Source of the DNA: Austropuccinia psidii
Taxonomy: Eukaryota > Basidiomycota > Pucciniomycetes > Pucciniales > Sphaerophragmiaceae
DNA length: 64,000 nt
NCBI GenBank assembly: GCA_023105745.1
Contig: JALGQZ010000013.1
Location: forward strand, 26,239,105 to 26,303,104
Direction of reading: 5' to 3'
Part shown: in pieces, positions 1-11,495 of the stretch
Position numbering within the stretch: the stretch's first letter is position 1
Layout of the letters: each line of letters starts with the position of its first letter
The notes under the pieces: generated by a model
Seen by the model: the letters and a program-made list of their open reading frames with translations, nothing else
Databases searched by the model: none
What the model was told of the DNA's origin: nothing
Translations under genes and position numbers: made by a program

Positions 1-2
1 AC

Positions 3-1355
3 CACATCTCATTGAACCTACAAGAATGCCATGACTGCCCCTATATGGGACACATGAGTGAAGACAGGATTAAAGAGAGGGTAGCAAGCACAGCTTGGTG
101 GCCCAAGTGGGAACAAGAGTTGAGTGAATACATCAACACTTGTGGAAGATGCCAAAAGGCAAATAGGAGACATGGGAAGAAGTATGGGTTACTTCAGCAC
201 ATAGAAGAACCCAAACACCCATGGGAAACCATCAACATGGACTGGGTTACAGGACTTGTCCCAGGAGGCAAAGAAAACTATATTGCCTGTTTGATAATAG
301 TTGATAGGTTCAGCAAGAGCATGAGGTGTCTACCATGCCATAAAGAAGACACAGCCATTGATACTGCTCTGTTGTTTTGGAATAACATCATATCTACGTG
401 TGGAGTCCCTAAGATCATCATTAGTGATAGGGACCCAAAATTCACATCGGAATTTTGGACTAACTTATATGAAATTCTTGGTACCAAACTTTCTTTTTCC
501 ACAGCTTACCATCCACAAACAGATGGCCTAGCTGAAAGGATTATCCAAACAATGGAGGACATCCTCAGAAGATTCTGTGCCTATGGCATGGAATACAAGG
601 ACCATGAGGGATACACCCATGATTGGGTTACCCTCTTACCAGCAGTCCAACTGGCTTATAATACAAGCCAGCACTCCACCACAGGTAAAACACCTGCACT
701 GGTGGAGAAATGGTGGAACCCCCTGTTGCCTGTGGATCACTTGAAGAAAAATCTCCTGACTATCCACCCCACAGCCAAAGACTTCCATGATATGTGGAAG
801 AGGGCCTGTGACACAGCTGCCAAATGCATATCTGAGGCAAAAGAATACAATAAGCAGAGGTGGTACAAATCACATATGGAGCCTGACTTCAAGGAAGGGG
901 ACCAGGTGGTAGTGTCTACACTGAACTTCAACAATCTGAAAGGACTTAAAACAATGAGGGACTCATTTGTAGGACCTTTTACTATCATTAAGTTGATAGG
1001 AAAAAATTCAGTGGAAGTCAAACTCACTGAGGAGTTTTCAAGGGAACATCCATTCTTTCCAGTGAGTTTGGTCAAACCATACTTCCAGACAGAGGAGGAT
1101 AAATTCCCCTCCAGGAGAAAGAACCCCACACCACAAGAGATAGTGGAAGTGGAGGACTCCCCTGGACCTGTGAGTAAGATCATCAGGGCCAGGAAGATCA
1201 GATTCAATGGGAAGGATCAAAGACAATACCTAGTCAGATTCAAGACCCAGAAAGCAGATAAAGACAAATGGTTGGCAGAGGATGCCATACCAGATGGGAA
1301 CCTTCATTTAAGGAGATTCAGAGCCTCTAAGAGGACTGAACAGTCTCATAAATGA
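3..1355 (+). CDS. Integrase and chromodomain end of a Ty3/Gypsy polyprotein (element F, partial)
   Basis: This frame is already open at the left edge of the window, so it is the C-terminal ~450 residues of a pol polyprotein. In order it shows the integrase HHCC zinc finger ([10 protein letters not shown], then CGRCQKA), the DDE core ([26 protein letters not shown]), a GPF-type C-terminal region (VGPFTIIKL) and a chromodomain-like tail (RQYLVRF ... [11 protein letters not shown] ... LRRFR). Integrase inserts the retroelement cDNA, and chromodomains in this clade bind chromatin and steer insertion. The frame has no internal stop and ends at TGA just before a polypurine tract and LTR, as expected for the 3' end of the element. 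It is related to, but clearly diverged from, the pol of A-D and G further right. The family call is firm; whether the element is intact cannot be seen. Confidence 0.93.
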   Translation, partial: HISLNLQECHDCPYMGHMSEDRIKERVASTAWWPKWEQELSEYINTCGRCQKANRRHGKKYGLLQHIEEPKHPWETINMDWVTGLVPGGKENYIACLIIVDRFSKSMRCLPCHKEDTAIDTALLFWNNIISTCGVPKIIISDRDPKFTSEFWTNLYEILGTKLSFSTAYHPQTDGLAERIIQTMEDILRRFCAYGMEYKDHEGYTHDWVTLLPAVQLAYNTSQHSTTGKTPALVEKWWNPLLPVDHLKKNLLTIHPTAKDFHDMWKRACDTAAKCISEAKEYNKQRWYKSHMEPDFKEGDQVVVSTLNFNNLKGLKTMRDSFVGPFTIIKLIGKNSVEVKLTEEFSREHPFFPVSLVKPYFQTEEDKFPSRRKNPTPQEIVEVEDSPGPVSKIIRARKIRFNGKDQRQYLVRFKTQKADKDKWLAEDAIPDGNLHLRRFRASKRTEQSHK

Positions 1356-1367
1356 TGAGCCTTTTTT

Positions 1368-1379
1368 AGAGGGAGGGTA
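1368..1379 (+). other. Polypurine tract of element F
   Basis: A run of purines (AGAGGGAGGG) lies directly before the first TG of the LTR and 13 bases after the pol stop. This is the usual position of the primer for plus-strand DNA synthesis in LTR retrotransposons. Confidence 0.75.
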
Positions 1380-2802
1380 TGTCAGCCTGTGACTCAAAAC
1401 CAGAGCACAAGCATGACAGCCAAAATACCATAAACTAATGGTATAGCCAAGATACCACCAAAAAATGGATCTGAGCCAAATCAGCTCAAAAGGTATCAAA
1501 CGAAAGAGGAAAAACACCTCTTCCTGAAAATATAAGTCCCATCACCATAGGACTATAAATAACAAAGTTATTGCTGAGCATAAACCTTAATTTTCACCTC
1601 TCATCTAAAATCTAGAAGGAGAGACTTAACCCCATCAAATGGGTACTCAAAATGAAGCTTTAAGCCAGGGCTATCCAATGGTACCAGCCAAACTGAGCTA
1701 GCACCGATATTACTGGAGTTATGGTCAATTTCAGGCCAAATGAGGGTGAACAAAACATTCACCTCTCATCTAACTTCTACAGTTTTAGTGTGGGATACCT
1801 GAAGCTGGGTCTTTTTGGAAAGAGCACAATCAGGGCTATCTGATGGTGTCATCCACTTCCTCATATCTCAACTACTGCAGAAGCTATGGGGAAAACAAGC
1901 TCAATACAGCTTTTTGCCTAAAAACACGCAAATGTACAAACGTCTTGTACATGGGATAACTTTGCCATATTTAATGATACCCATATCAAATGAGGTACCA
2001 TTGTGTATAGCACATACAGGGCTACACACTGAACCAATTTTTAGGTTGATATCTCAAGTATTGACAAAGGTATGGCTGTTTTAAGGTTAAAATCCCACCT
2101 GCTGTCATATACAGCCTTACCATGGGATAATATCCCATAATCATGAATATGAGGTGTCAAATAGACAAAGAAGCATGTTTTTACTTCAATACCTCATATT
2201 TCAGTCAATACTGGGGTCCCATACAGTTTCTGTACAGCATTCTACGCGTCATACACGTCAGAATCAGGCTGTGAGGTCCCCAGATGAAAATTTTCACCCT
2301 GTATTGGTGAAAACCGCCCAGATGTGGTTTCAAAACCACATCTGAGCCCAATACAGGCTATAAAGGCTGTTTGTAAACCACAAGCCAGTACTAGAAAGTA
2401 AAAAAATCTTCACTTCCTCTACATGCAAAGGTCTAGCACCCTTTCCACCCCATTTCAGGATAAAAGGGAGGCTTTTCACAGCCAGAATTGTCTCCTCATC
2501 CTGCTCTTGAATAACCTACGTAGTAAACCGTCAAAAACAGCTTTACTCTTGGTCAAGAATCAGGTATACTCTTAAATTAAAAGTATTGTAGTCTTTATTA
2601 TTGTAACCCAACAGGCAAAGCTGCACCCAGGGCTTTCAACAGCGCTCACCACCACTATATCTCTATAGTAAAGTCCTTAATATCTTGATTTAAATCATTT
2701 ATTATCACTTTATCATCTTTTAAAACTATTCTTACCATGTCACAGTCATATTTAAAGCTTGTAAATACTTATATACACCTTTAACATAGACTCATCCTGA
2801 CA
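1380..2802 (+). repeat. 3' LTR of element F
   Basis: The repeat starts TGTCAG right after the polypurine tract and ends CTGACA at 2797-2802, a perfect 6-bp inverted terminal pair of the TG...CA type. The base after it begins sequence homologous to the A/D LTR family, so F was inserted into the 5' LTR of element A. The target duplication would be AATTT (2803-2807), but its partner lies left of the window. The repeat contains TATAAAG at 2359-2365 and ATAAAAG near 2463, either of which could be a TATA box. The 5' LTR is outside the window, so the end was set from the terminal inverted repeat and the resuming homology, not from comparing two LTRs. Confidence 0.75.
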
Positions 2803-3336
2803 AATTTTTAAACCAATCAATAAGAGATTCCAACCAACCTTTATAGATTGGTTTAATCCTTCTAGCCACGTTATAAGATCATTATAATTAGGGTTTGTAA
2901 CTCTTATAATCATTTGTAGCCCTGAACCACCCCAAAAGTGAATTAAAGTGTCTTTCAGCACTGTTAACTTTGTCACTTTGTTTCCAAATTCATTCTGGTC
3001 ACTTTTGGGCGTGTTTTCTCTTTAGATATATTTTTAAAGACTTTGTTTCTTAATTAATTTCTTGCAGTCCTTTTCTCAACTAATTCCAATTGAAATTTCT
3101 TTTGTAGCCTTCAATATCCCTTGTAGAGTATTTTTAGATAAATCTTTATTGTTGGTAAAACAATAAATCTTTATAATATTATTAATTCATACTTATAAAG
3201 TTAAAACCAATAAATTTGGCATGTTTTCTAAAAATACTATGTCTTACTATTTCTAATTATATTTCACCTTATACAAATTTTGAAGACAGGAAAAGTACTT
3301 AATTTTTTAATCAAAGTTTCATATCCACACCTTACA
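2803..3336 (+). repeat. Remnant of the 5' LTR of element A
   Basis: The last ~534 bp of an A/D-family LTR. It is similar to the matching part of the 3' LTR (roughly 16.74-17.28 kb) and, inverted, to both D LTRs. It ends with the family's CACACCTTACA. The first two-thirds lies beyond the inserted element F, left of the window. Its minus strand carries part of the LTR antisense ORF discussed in the findings. Confidence 0.8.
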
Positions 3337-3355
3337 TTTGGGGGCCCAGCCGTGA
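3337..3355 (+). other. Putative primer-binding site of element A
   Basis: The bases directly after the LTR read TTTGGGGGCCCAGCCGTGA. Nearly the same string follows the 5' LTRs of B, C and D, so it is conserved at the position of a minus-strand primer site. I could not assign the primer tRNA. Confidence 0.55.
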
Positions 3356-3539
3356 AATTTTACCTGTGCCATATTTTTTTACTCTTTTTTAATTGTTTTT
3401 CATATATTGAAAAATTTGAAAAAACATATAAAAAATACTCCTAATTCAAAAATATCCATAAAAGAATAAGTTTTTTCATATTATAAGTGAGGCTTATATT
3501 TTTGTTTCCTTTTTGAAATACCTTTTCTTACAGAATTAA

Positions 3540-4467
3540 TTGGCTTTTTCATTAATTTTAGTGTCTGACAACAGGGCAATACAAGAAAACATTCAAGCAT
3601 CCTCAACAGTTACCAGCATTATTCCTGCCAGTACTCTTATTGTGACTCAGAATAATCAACCTGAACCAATTTCTTCTGAACTGATTAAGTTGGATATAAG
3701 TAATACTCTTCAGAAAGCTAAGAATTTGGCCAATAGTAAGTTTTTTGACATGAAATTACTATTTTAAAGCTTTTTAATCATGCAATATGCCTTCAACCAG
3801 ATGAAAAGCCAGCTATAAACCCTCAAGCAGCTCCCAGAAAGGTCATAGAATTCATTATGGCAGAAGCCAATCAGTTACAGAAGGACAAGGGTCAGTTGAT
3901 GACGTTCAAATTGATAAATTGTGTCATTCTGAACCTGATAAAGCTGTTCTACCTTTAGAAAGAGCTGACACCGCCACAAGAAGCCTCAGTGGACATTTAC
4001 AAAGCCAGCCAGAAGGCATACAACAATGAATTGCAGCACCAAGAGTACCAGATCCATGCAGATCTGTGAAAAAACTGCATGAATTCTTACCTGACTGTGA
4101 GAAAATTCCTGGGCCATCCCAACACTTGAAAGTTACTCAATGGATGGCATCCATTTATGGAAAAGAAGAGCATGATGCTCTTAACAGCAGAATGGAGGAA
4201 AAACAACCCTCCACCACCCAAACAAGTGCCAAAAACAGCCCCAGTGGCCAGCAGCAGCAATTACAACGCAAAAAAGCAGCCACAAGCTCAGAACAAGGGC
4301 AAAGAAAAGGCACCAGCCACAAGCTCAGAACAAGGGCAAAGAAAAGGCATCAGCCACAAAGCCTTACAGCCAGGGCTACACGATTCCATGGAAAATGTAT
4401 TTCAGATGGCCAGAACAATGATGGAATACACAACAGGGAGGAAGCCAGATTAAAATATCAGAAATGA
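3540..4467 (+). pseudogene. Decayed accessory ORF (spliced frame) of element A
   Basis: This matches the D accessory protein. An exon with the ORF starting [11 protein letters not shown] runs to a GTAAGT donor at 3736. The intron ends at AG 3799-3800. Joining exon end 3735 to 3801 continues in frame into the homologue of D's protein (PQAAPRKVIEFIMAEANQ). That frame is broken by stops (one after LIKLFYL, another after the residues YQIHADL) and by an indel near the end. The last residues EARLKYQK precede a TGA that overlaps an ATG, as in D. An additional upstream splice acceptor (TTTTAG, 3556-3561) precedes TGTCTGA. The conservation of this frame between A, D and the more distant B/C family is the main sign that it is a real protein. 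Its function is unknown. Confidence 0.6.
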
Positions 4468-6532
4468 TTTCTGACATTTTTTATGCTATCCCAGAGTTTT
4501 AAGAAGCTATAACTGATTTAAAAAGTCATATTTCTGATAAAAATCCATCAATTTGTAACAATCTTAAAACAAATAACTTGAGTCTGAGCCAAATCAATGA
4601 GACACTTATATGTTTTGAAAAGGTTTTAAGAGCAATTCAAGCTACCAATAATGATAATTCTTTTGGAAATAAAATAAATGAGCAATCTGCCATTATTAAA
4701 GAATTAACAGACAAATACTCTAAATTCAATATTGATTACATAATTGAAACAAGAATAAAACAATCCATAAGTACTATCAAAGAGGATGATAGGAAAACTC
4801 TTGATGATGTTTCAAAATCATTTACTGAAGTAAAGACACATATAATTGCCTTGAAAAAGTGTTTTGATACCTCAAAGGAGGAAATATCAAAATTAACAAT
4901 AAAGCTAAATGAGGTCATTTCTGATAATACTAAGCAGACAGAATTATGTAATGAGCTTACATATAAAGAGGATGATCATGAAAAGAATTTAATGAACTCT
5001 ATACAAAGCTTGCAACATTAATTAAGAAACTCACAAAGGTGTAACAACAGTAAAATGAATGATATTGAGCAACTGCTAAACACCTTACCAAGAATGTCTA
5101 CACCTCTGAATCAAAATGAGGGTACAAGGATTCCCAATCCACAAGTATTGGATATTAAAAATTCACAGTTAAAAAATGAATTTTCTACTTCTTTTCATAA
5201 CTTGGAACCATCAATGGGCCAAGAACTCTTGAAAGAAGTTTCAAATTCAAGGAATGGCCTCACTTCAGTGGTGAAAGATAATATGACCATAATGAATTCA
5301 TCAGAGGTATTGACATGATGAAAGAAGATTTTGAATTACCAGAAAGAGTAGTAACAGCTAGATTTAACACCTTGTTTACCAGATCAGCTCACAGATGGTA
5401 TATCAAATTGAGACAAGCACATGGACACCAAAGTTGGACTTGGTTGAAAGCCCAAACTATTAACAAATGAGCCAATGATGCTTGGAGGTTCAAGGTTGAA
5501 ACAGAATTTGAATCTGCAAAATTCAATGCTGATAAGGACAAAGCTTTATCATGCTTTTTCCAACAGAAATACAGACTAACAGCATTAAACACTGACATGT
5601 CAGAATTTATGATCCACAGAAAGATTCTGAGACAATGTGGAGGTGACTTAGAGCATGCTGTCAAAAGCAGGACTACTGAAAAATCTTCATCAGAAGATAT
5701 TATTAATATATTAGAAGAAGTAACCACCAGAACCAAAATTGGTTCTAGTAGGGGGACTCTCAAAGCAAAATTTGATACACCTTGAAAAGATTCTGTGGAC
5801 AAAAATTCCAAAGAAAATTCTAATAATTTGAAATATAAATCTGCAGATACAATCAGGAAATGCCATATTTTGCAAAGCACCACACATTTATCCAATACAT
5901 GTCCAAAAAGGGGGAAAATCAATGAATTTGACATTGGAAAAGAACCTGATGTTGAAGAAGATGATTAAATTGAAGAAAATTCAGATGATAAATCATCAAT
6001 ATTTTTTGAATCTTCAAAGGATATAGAAAATATCAATTCCACCTTTGACATCATGGAATCTTATTGACACTTGCCACAGCTGAGCAATAGCCAAATTGAT
6101 TTATCAAAAATTCAAGATGCACGGTTAAGGAAAACAAAACAAAACAGAGGGGAATGTTATACAGCTGGTAACTCCTGTATAACAGAAGTGGTAATTTACA
6201 ACAAACCCACTAGATTACTACTTGATCCAGGAGCATTCTGCTCTTGTGTAGGTAAATCCTTTCTTAAGACTTGTGTACCAAATTTTGAAGATCAAGTTTT
6301 TCCAATTGATGGCATAAAATTCAATGGTGCAATTAACCCAATGAAAACATTGGGAATATTTGAAACTAGTGTCATATTTCCACATATAAATGGAAATTTA
6401 GGAATCACTATTGAATTTTTTGTTATTGAAAATTGCTCTAGTACCCATTTCATATTGGGTCATGATTATTTGATCATGTATGGCATAGATTTAAATAACA
6501 ACAAGGACAGATACTTTACTATTGGAGACAAT
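4468..6532 (+). pseudogene. Decayed gag and protease region of element A
   Basis: Pieces of D-like gag-pol, spread over several reading frames. A charged, probably coiled-coil region (about 4480-5020, with SLSQINETLICFEKV) is followed by a linker ([17 protein letters not shown], 5055 on), the capsid-like region ([20 protein letters not shown] near 5610-5660), a damaged zinc-knuckle region near 5860-5920 and the protease (6071 on). The protease active-site motif reads [16 protein letters not shown], with DPGA where most aspartic proteases have DTGA or DSGA. Stops occur near 5020, 5318, 5468, 5783, 5968 and 6066. The sequence breaks off at GDN, where the DNA transposon begins. Confidence 0.8.
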
Positions 6533-8496
6533 CACTGCCTGCATTATTTGATCATCAAGTTCCATGTGATGTCAAATCACAAAATTCTGGTTCATTTTAA
6601 ATCACATGTCTGTGTTTATCTATTCCCCATGTGATTTTTAATCAACCTATATAGAGGTGATGGAATAATTTCTATTACATAAACAGTGGAATGGTTCATT
6701 TTATATGAACCTCAGGCTGTTGATGTAAAATCAACCAGAGGTTGATGTATAATCAATCAGAGGTTAATATAAAATCAACAAGAGGTTGATGTAAAATCAA
6801 CCATATGTTGATGTAAAATCAAACATAGGTTGATGTGATATCTCGCATAGGTTGATGGAAAATAAACCATAGGTTGATGTAAAATCAACCATAGGTTGAT
6901 GTGATATCAACCAGAGGTTGATGTAATATTAAAAATAGGTTGATTTAATATCAACCAAAGTTTTTGTATTACCAATCAAAGTTTTAGTTGGTATATTATT
7001 TTCTCATCATGAGGGATCGAATTTCAATTATGGGCTAGCAATTACGCACCATGGACTATCAAATGAGAATCATTTGGAATGAATTCCTCATCATGTGGAA
7101 TCAATTCCTAATCATGTGGAATCAATTACCCATCATTGGAAATCAATTCCTCATCATGTGGAATGAAACCCTCATGATGTGAAATCAATTCTACATCATG
7201 TGGAATCAACTCCTCATGATGTGAAATCAATTTGACATCATGTGAAATAAATTCCTCATGATTTGAAATCCATTCCCCATCATTTGGAATCAATTTCTCA
7301 TCATTTGGGATCAATTTCCCATCATATGGAATCCATTTCTCATTATGTGTAATCAATTCCTCATCATGTGGAATCAACACCTCATCATGTGGAATCAACA
7401 CCTCATCATGTGGAATTCATTCCCCATCATGGGAAATCAATTCCCCACCATGTGAAATCAATTCCCAATCATGAAAAATCAATTCCCCCATATGATGGGG
7501 AAATGATTTTTCATGATCCGCAATTCATTTCACATTGTGGGGATTTATTTCTCATGATGGAGAATTAAGTCCACATGATGAGGCATTGATTACACATGAT
7601 GAGAAATTGATTTCAAATGATGAGAAATTGTTCTCAACTGATAAGAAATTGATTTGACATGGTGAGGAATTGATTCCACATGATGGGGAATTGATTTCAC
7701 ATCATGAGGAATTGATTTCACATCATGAGGAATTTATTTCACATCATGAGGAATTGATTCCACATGATGAGGAATTTATTCCACATCAGGAGGAATTGAT
7801 TTAAAATGATGAGTAATTGATTTCACATGATGAGTGATTGATTCCACATGATTGGGAATCAATCCCACATGATGAGGAATTCATTCCACATGATTCTCAG
7901 TTGATAACCCATGGTGGGGAATTGATAGCCCATAATTGAAATTTGATCCCTCATGATGAGAAATTAATATATCAATTCAAGCTTTGATTGGTAACACAAA
8001 AAATTTGATTGATATTAAATCAACCTATGTTTAATATTACATCAACCTCTGGTTGATATCACATCAACCTATAGTGGATTTTACATCAACCTATGGTGAA
8101 TTTTACATCAACCTATGGTTTGTTTTACATCAACCTATGGTTGATTTTACATCAACCTATGGTTGATTTTACATCAACCTATGGTTGATTTTGCATCAAT
8201 CTATGGTTGACTTTACATCAACCTATGGTTGATTTTACATCAACCTATGGTTGACTTTACATCAACCTATGGTTGATTTTACCTCAACCTATGGTTGATT
8301 TTACATCAACAACCTGCGGTTTATATAAAAGGAACCATTCCACTTTTTATGTAATAGAAATTATCCCATCACATCTATATAGGTTGATTAAAAATCACAT
8401 GGGGAATATATAAACACAGACATTTAATTTAAAATGAACCAAACTTTTGTGATATGACATCACATGGACCTTGGTGATGGAATAATGCAGGCAGTG
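6533..8496. mobile_element. 1.96-kb palindromic DNA transposon, CACTA-like and non-autonomous
   Basis: The insert starts CACTGCCTGCATTATT and ends with its exact complement. It is flanked by AAT on both sides (6530-6532 and 8497-8499), and removing it with one AAT restores the pol sequence seen in D. Terminal inverted repeats extend about 200 bp at roughly 90% identity. Inside are direct and inverted arrays: units around GGTTGATGTAAAATCAACC (6718-6960), inverted at 8030-8310, and 21-bp units around TTCCTCATCATGTGGAATCAA (7075-7490), inverted at 7500-7960. The axis is near 7492. CACTG ends, a 3-bp duplication and dense subterminal repeats are hallmarks of the CACTA (EnSpm) superfamily. There is no transposase ORF, so it would depend on an autonomous relative. 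The superfamily call is an inference. Confidence 0.75.
6700..8310. repeat. Direct and inverted short-repeat arrays inside the palindromic transposon
   Basis: Two repeat families are mirrored about a centre near 7492. The outer units (about 23 bp) are themselves short palindromes of the GGTTGAT...ATCAACC type. The inner 21-bp units encode a spurious seven-residue repeat (about LIPHDEE) on the minus strand of the left arm. Single-stranded DNA or RNA from the whole region could fold into one long hairpin. Confidence 0.85.
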
Positions 8497-9235
8497 AATA
8501 AGTGCCAAATATTTTCCTTTTTACCCTTCAAAAGTCAAATTACAGAGAACAAAGTATCACCAGTCAGCTTAGAGTTAGAGAAATTCAAGTCTGAGAAGTT
8601 AAATGAAGCTGAAATAAGCCTTCATTTTAGTGATAAACAAGAAGATGAACTTTCTGCTCTTTTATATGACCACAAAGAAGCATTTGCTTCAGATAAAGAA
8701 CCCCTAGGGGCAATTATTGGTTATGAATCTGACATTACTCTTAATATTGAGAGACCTTATCCACCACTCTTAAGAAGACCTGCATATTCAGAAACCCCAA
8801 AATCAAGAGAAGCTCTGGAAATTCATATCACAGAGCTTCTAAACCTTGATTTAATAAGAAACGTGGGCCACAATGAAGAAGTTGAAATAGCTACACCAGT
8901 CATAGTGGCATGGCATAAAGAAAAATCTAGAATGGTTGGGACTTTAGAGCTCTGAACACTTACACTGTCCCAGACAGGTACCCAATATTAGAAATCCAAA
9001 TTTACCTCACCCAAATATCTTCAGAAGTGTATATAAGCACTATGGGTGCCCTTAAAGGATTTCATCAAAATGTAGTGACACCAAGATCAAGGAAATACTT
9101 GAGAATTATTGCTCATTGTGGAGTTTATGAATATTGGAGGATGCCTTTTGGAATCAAAAATGCACCTTCACACTTCCAAAGAATGATGAATGAAATTTTC
9201 CCTGAAGAGCTTTCAGAAGGATGGTTGATCATTTA
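8497..9235 (+). pseudogene. Protease-to-RT segment of element A
   Basis: Sequence homologous to D pol resumes directly after the DNA transposon (FLPFKSQI), followed by [12 protein letters not shown] and PPLLRRPAY motifs of the region before RT. RT follows with a frameshift near 8940, then [20 protein letters not shown] at 9140-9200 and EGWLIIY, where the solo LTR interrupts just before the catalytic YVDD. No intact product is possible. Confidence 0.85.
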
Positions 9236-11076
9236 TGTAAGGTGTGGATATGAAACTTTCATCAAAAATCAAGTACTTTTCCTGTCCTCAAAATTTGTAT
9301 AAGGTAAAAATCAATTAAAAATAGTAAGAAATATCATTTTTAAGAGAAAACACACCAATTTTATTGTTTATAACTTTATTGGTATAAAACAACAATATTA
9401 TAAAGAGTTATTGTTTTACCAACAATAAACATTTATCCAAAAATACTCTACAAGAGATATTTAAGGCTACAAAAGAAATTTCTTCAAGAGCAATTTCAAT
9501 TGGAATTAATTGAGCAAAGAACTGCAAGCAATTAATTAAAGAACAAAGTCTTTAAAAACAATATTAAAGAGAAAAAACACCTAAAAGTGACCAGAGTAAA
9601 TTTGGAAACAAAGTGACAAAGTTTACAGTGATGAAAGATTCTTTAATTCACTGTTGGGGTGGTTCAGGGGTAAAAATGATTATAAGAGTTACAAACAATG
9701 ATTATAATGATTTTTTCACGTGGTTAAAAGGATTAAAATTCTTTAAAAATGGTGGTTGGAATATTTTATTGATTGGTTTAACAATGTTTAAACTAATTAT
9801 AAAAGGAAAAGATTCTAACATGAAGAGAAAAGTGGGGCAAAGAAGACATTATTTTATAGCCATCAATTCTCTTACTCCAAAAGTAAAATTTACTCTTGTC
9901 AGTCGTGAAAAACAGTCTGACAACATAAAAGCCAATTATGGCATCATTGAACCCTGATTTAGACCAAAAAGGGCTGGTTTAAGCCATTTTTAGCCATTCT
10001 TAGCCATTTTAGACCCTTAAATCAGCCATTACTATAGCAATACCTGGTCTAGAGCCTTCAAATCACGTCATAATGTGTGTAAGAGACGTAGGAACCAGTT
10101 AAAACTGTTTTTACTATGATGGTTTTATCTTAAGGGTAGTTTTACCCTCTTGGCAACAGCTAAAAGTACCCCAGTTGGTATCAAATCCTCATCATCAATT
10201 GAGTCCACAGACCCTGTAAGTCAATTCCAGGCCAAAGGGGATGAACGTTTGCGTGAATTTTGACATCCCACGCCTGTCAGCAAGGACTTTGGGGGTCTAG
10301 CTCCCCCTTAGAGCTGGAGTTCCTTTTCCCCCCCCCAATTTTAATCTTTCCAATTTATTTTTTCCTTTAATTCCTCATCATGTATTATACTTATAATTTA
10401 AATATGTAATTCAATTGAATTGTACAGTATAATACAGTAATAATTGATACCTCATATGTAAATCAAAGTTCACTTATGTAATACACATGCACATTTTGAC
10501 ATTTCAATTGAATTCAATTGAAAATACTTCAATTCCTCATGACTTCTGAACTAAACACAACACCTCAATTTTAATACAAAAAGTGATGGTTAACACCACA
10601 TGTGGTGTGAATGAAATTAAAGTTGTGAGGATTTTCAACTTTTGTATTGAAAATACTAAAAACTTAATTTAAGCTTATTTAGAGTTGAGCTACAAGAATT
10701 TCACTCAGAGGTGACCCCACCTGATTTTTTATGAGGAATCCAATGGTGAAATGATTTTTATATTTTTATTTATTGGAACAAAAGTTATGATAATTTTCAT
10801 TCAACTTTTTTCCAAATTTATTTATTATTTCACAATTTTGTTAAAATTTCATTTTTACTTAATTTTTTCAAGTATAAATGTAATTTTATAATTCCAAAAT
10901 TTAATGTAATTTTATTTTTAAATTGTAATTAAATTGTTTTTTATTTTGAATATAATTTTATATTTATATTTTGATTTTTATTTTAATCATATAAATAAAT
11001 TTATTTTATTTATATTTATATGTTAATTTTGTATTTGTGGTCTTTTGGGTATATGAAATTACCTCTAAGGCTCACA
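9236..11076 (-). repeat. Solo LTR of the A/D family, inserted in the RT of element A
   Basis: It starts TGTAAGGTGTGG and ends AAGGCTCACA on the plus strand, that is, a complete A/D-type LTR in minus orientation of 1,841 bp. ATTTA flanks it on both sides (9231-9235 and 11077-11081). RT sequence continues across it (LIIY, then [11 protein letters not shown]). No internal element sequence is present, so it is a product of LTR-LTR recombination. Its plus strand carries the longest open version of the LTR antisense ORF (about 106 codons from an ATG near 9631). Confidence 0.93.
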
Positions 11077-11495
11077 ATTTACGTTGATGATATTATTGTC
11101 TGTTCCAAGACCTGGGAAGAACATATGTGCAGACTATCCAGAATTTTGACCAAAATCCAATCTTTGAACATGAAAATCCCTTTGAAGAAATGTCATTTTT
11201 GATTTAAGGAACTCAAGGCACTAGGACATGTGGTATCTGGCCTATCCCTTGGGATTGACAAAAAAAAAGTAGCAGCAGTCTTACTGAAACCTAGGCCTCA
11301 AAACAAAAGGGAAATTCAATCATTTTTGGGTTTTGCAGGATATTACAGGCAACACATTAAAGATTTTGCATCCATAGCAAGAACTCTTTATAAGTTGTGT
11401 GACAAAGTCACAGTATTTGAAATGACTGTTAACAAAGTAAGAGCCTTCGAATCTTCAAGACAAGCCTTAGCCAGTGCTCTACTCTTACTGATGCC
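11077..11495 (+). pseudogene. RT C-terminal segment of element A
   Basis: RT resumes with [15 protein letters not shown], then KIPLKKCHF, a stop, and the thumb and connection motifs ([36 protein letters not shown]). It is cut at LLLM by the next solo LTR. The catalytic pair reads V-D-D here. One stop lies near 11200. Confidence 0.85.

Noticed and set aside
3337..3355. Naming the primer tRNA for the conserved site after the LTRs
   Set aside because: The string is conserved in four elements, but I could not match its complement to a particular tRNA 3' end with confidence.
7126..7401. A minus-strand ORF with a seven-residue repeat (LIPHDEE type)
   Set aside because: The 21-bp DNA repeat unit gives a periodic translation automatically, and the mirrored arm gives a similar one on the other strand. 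There is no start context or conserved extension.
6700..8310. Regular repeats with a CRISPR-like look
   Set aside because: Units abut each other without unique spacers, are mirrored about a centre and lie within terminal inverted repeats, so they belong to the DNA transposon. The setting is also eukaryotic.
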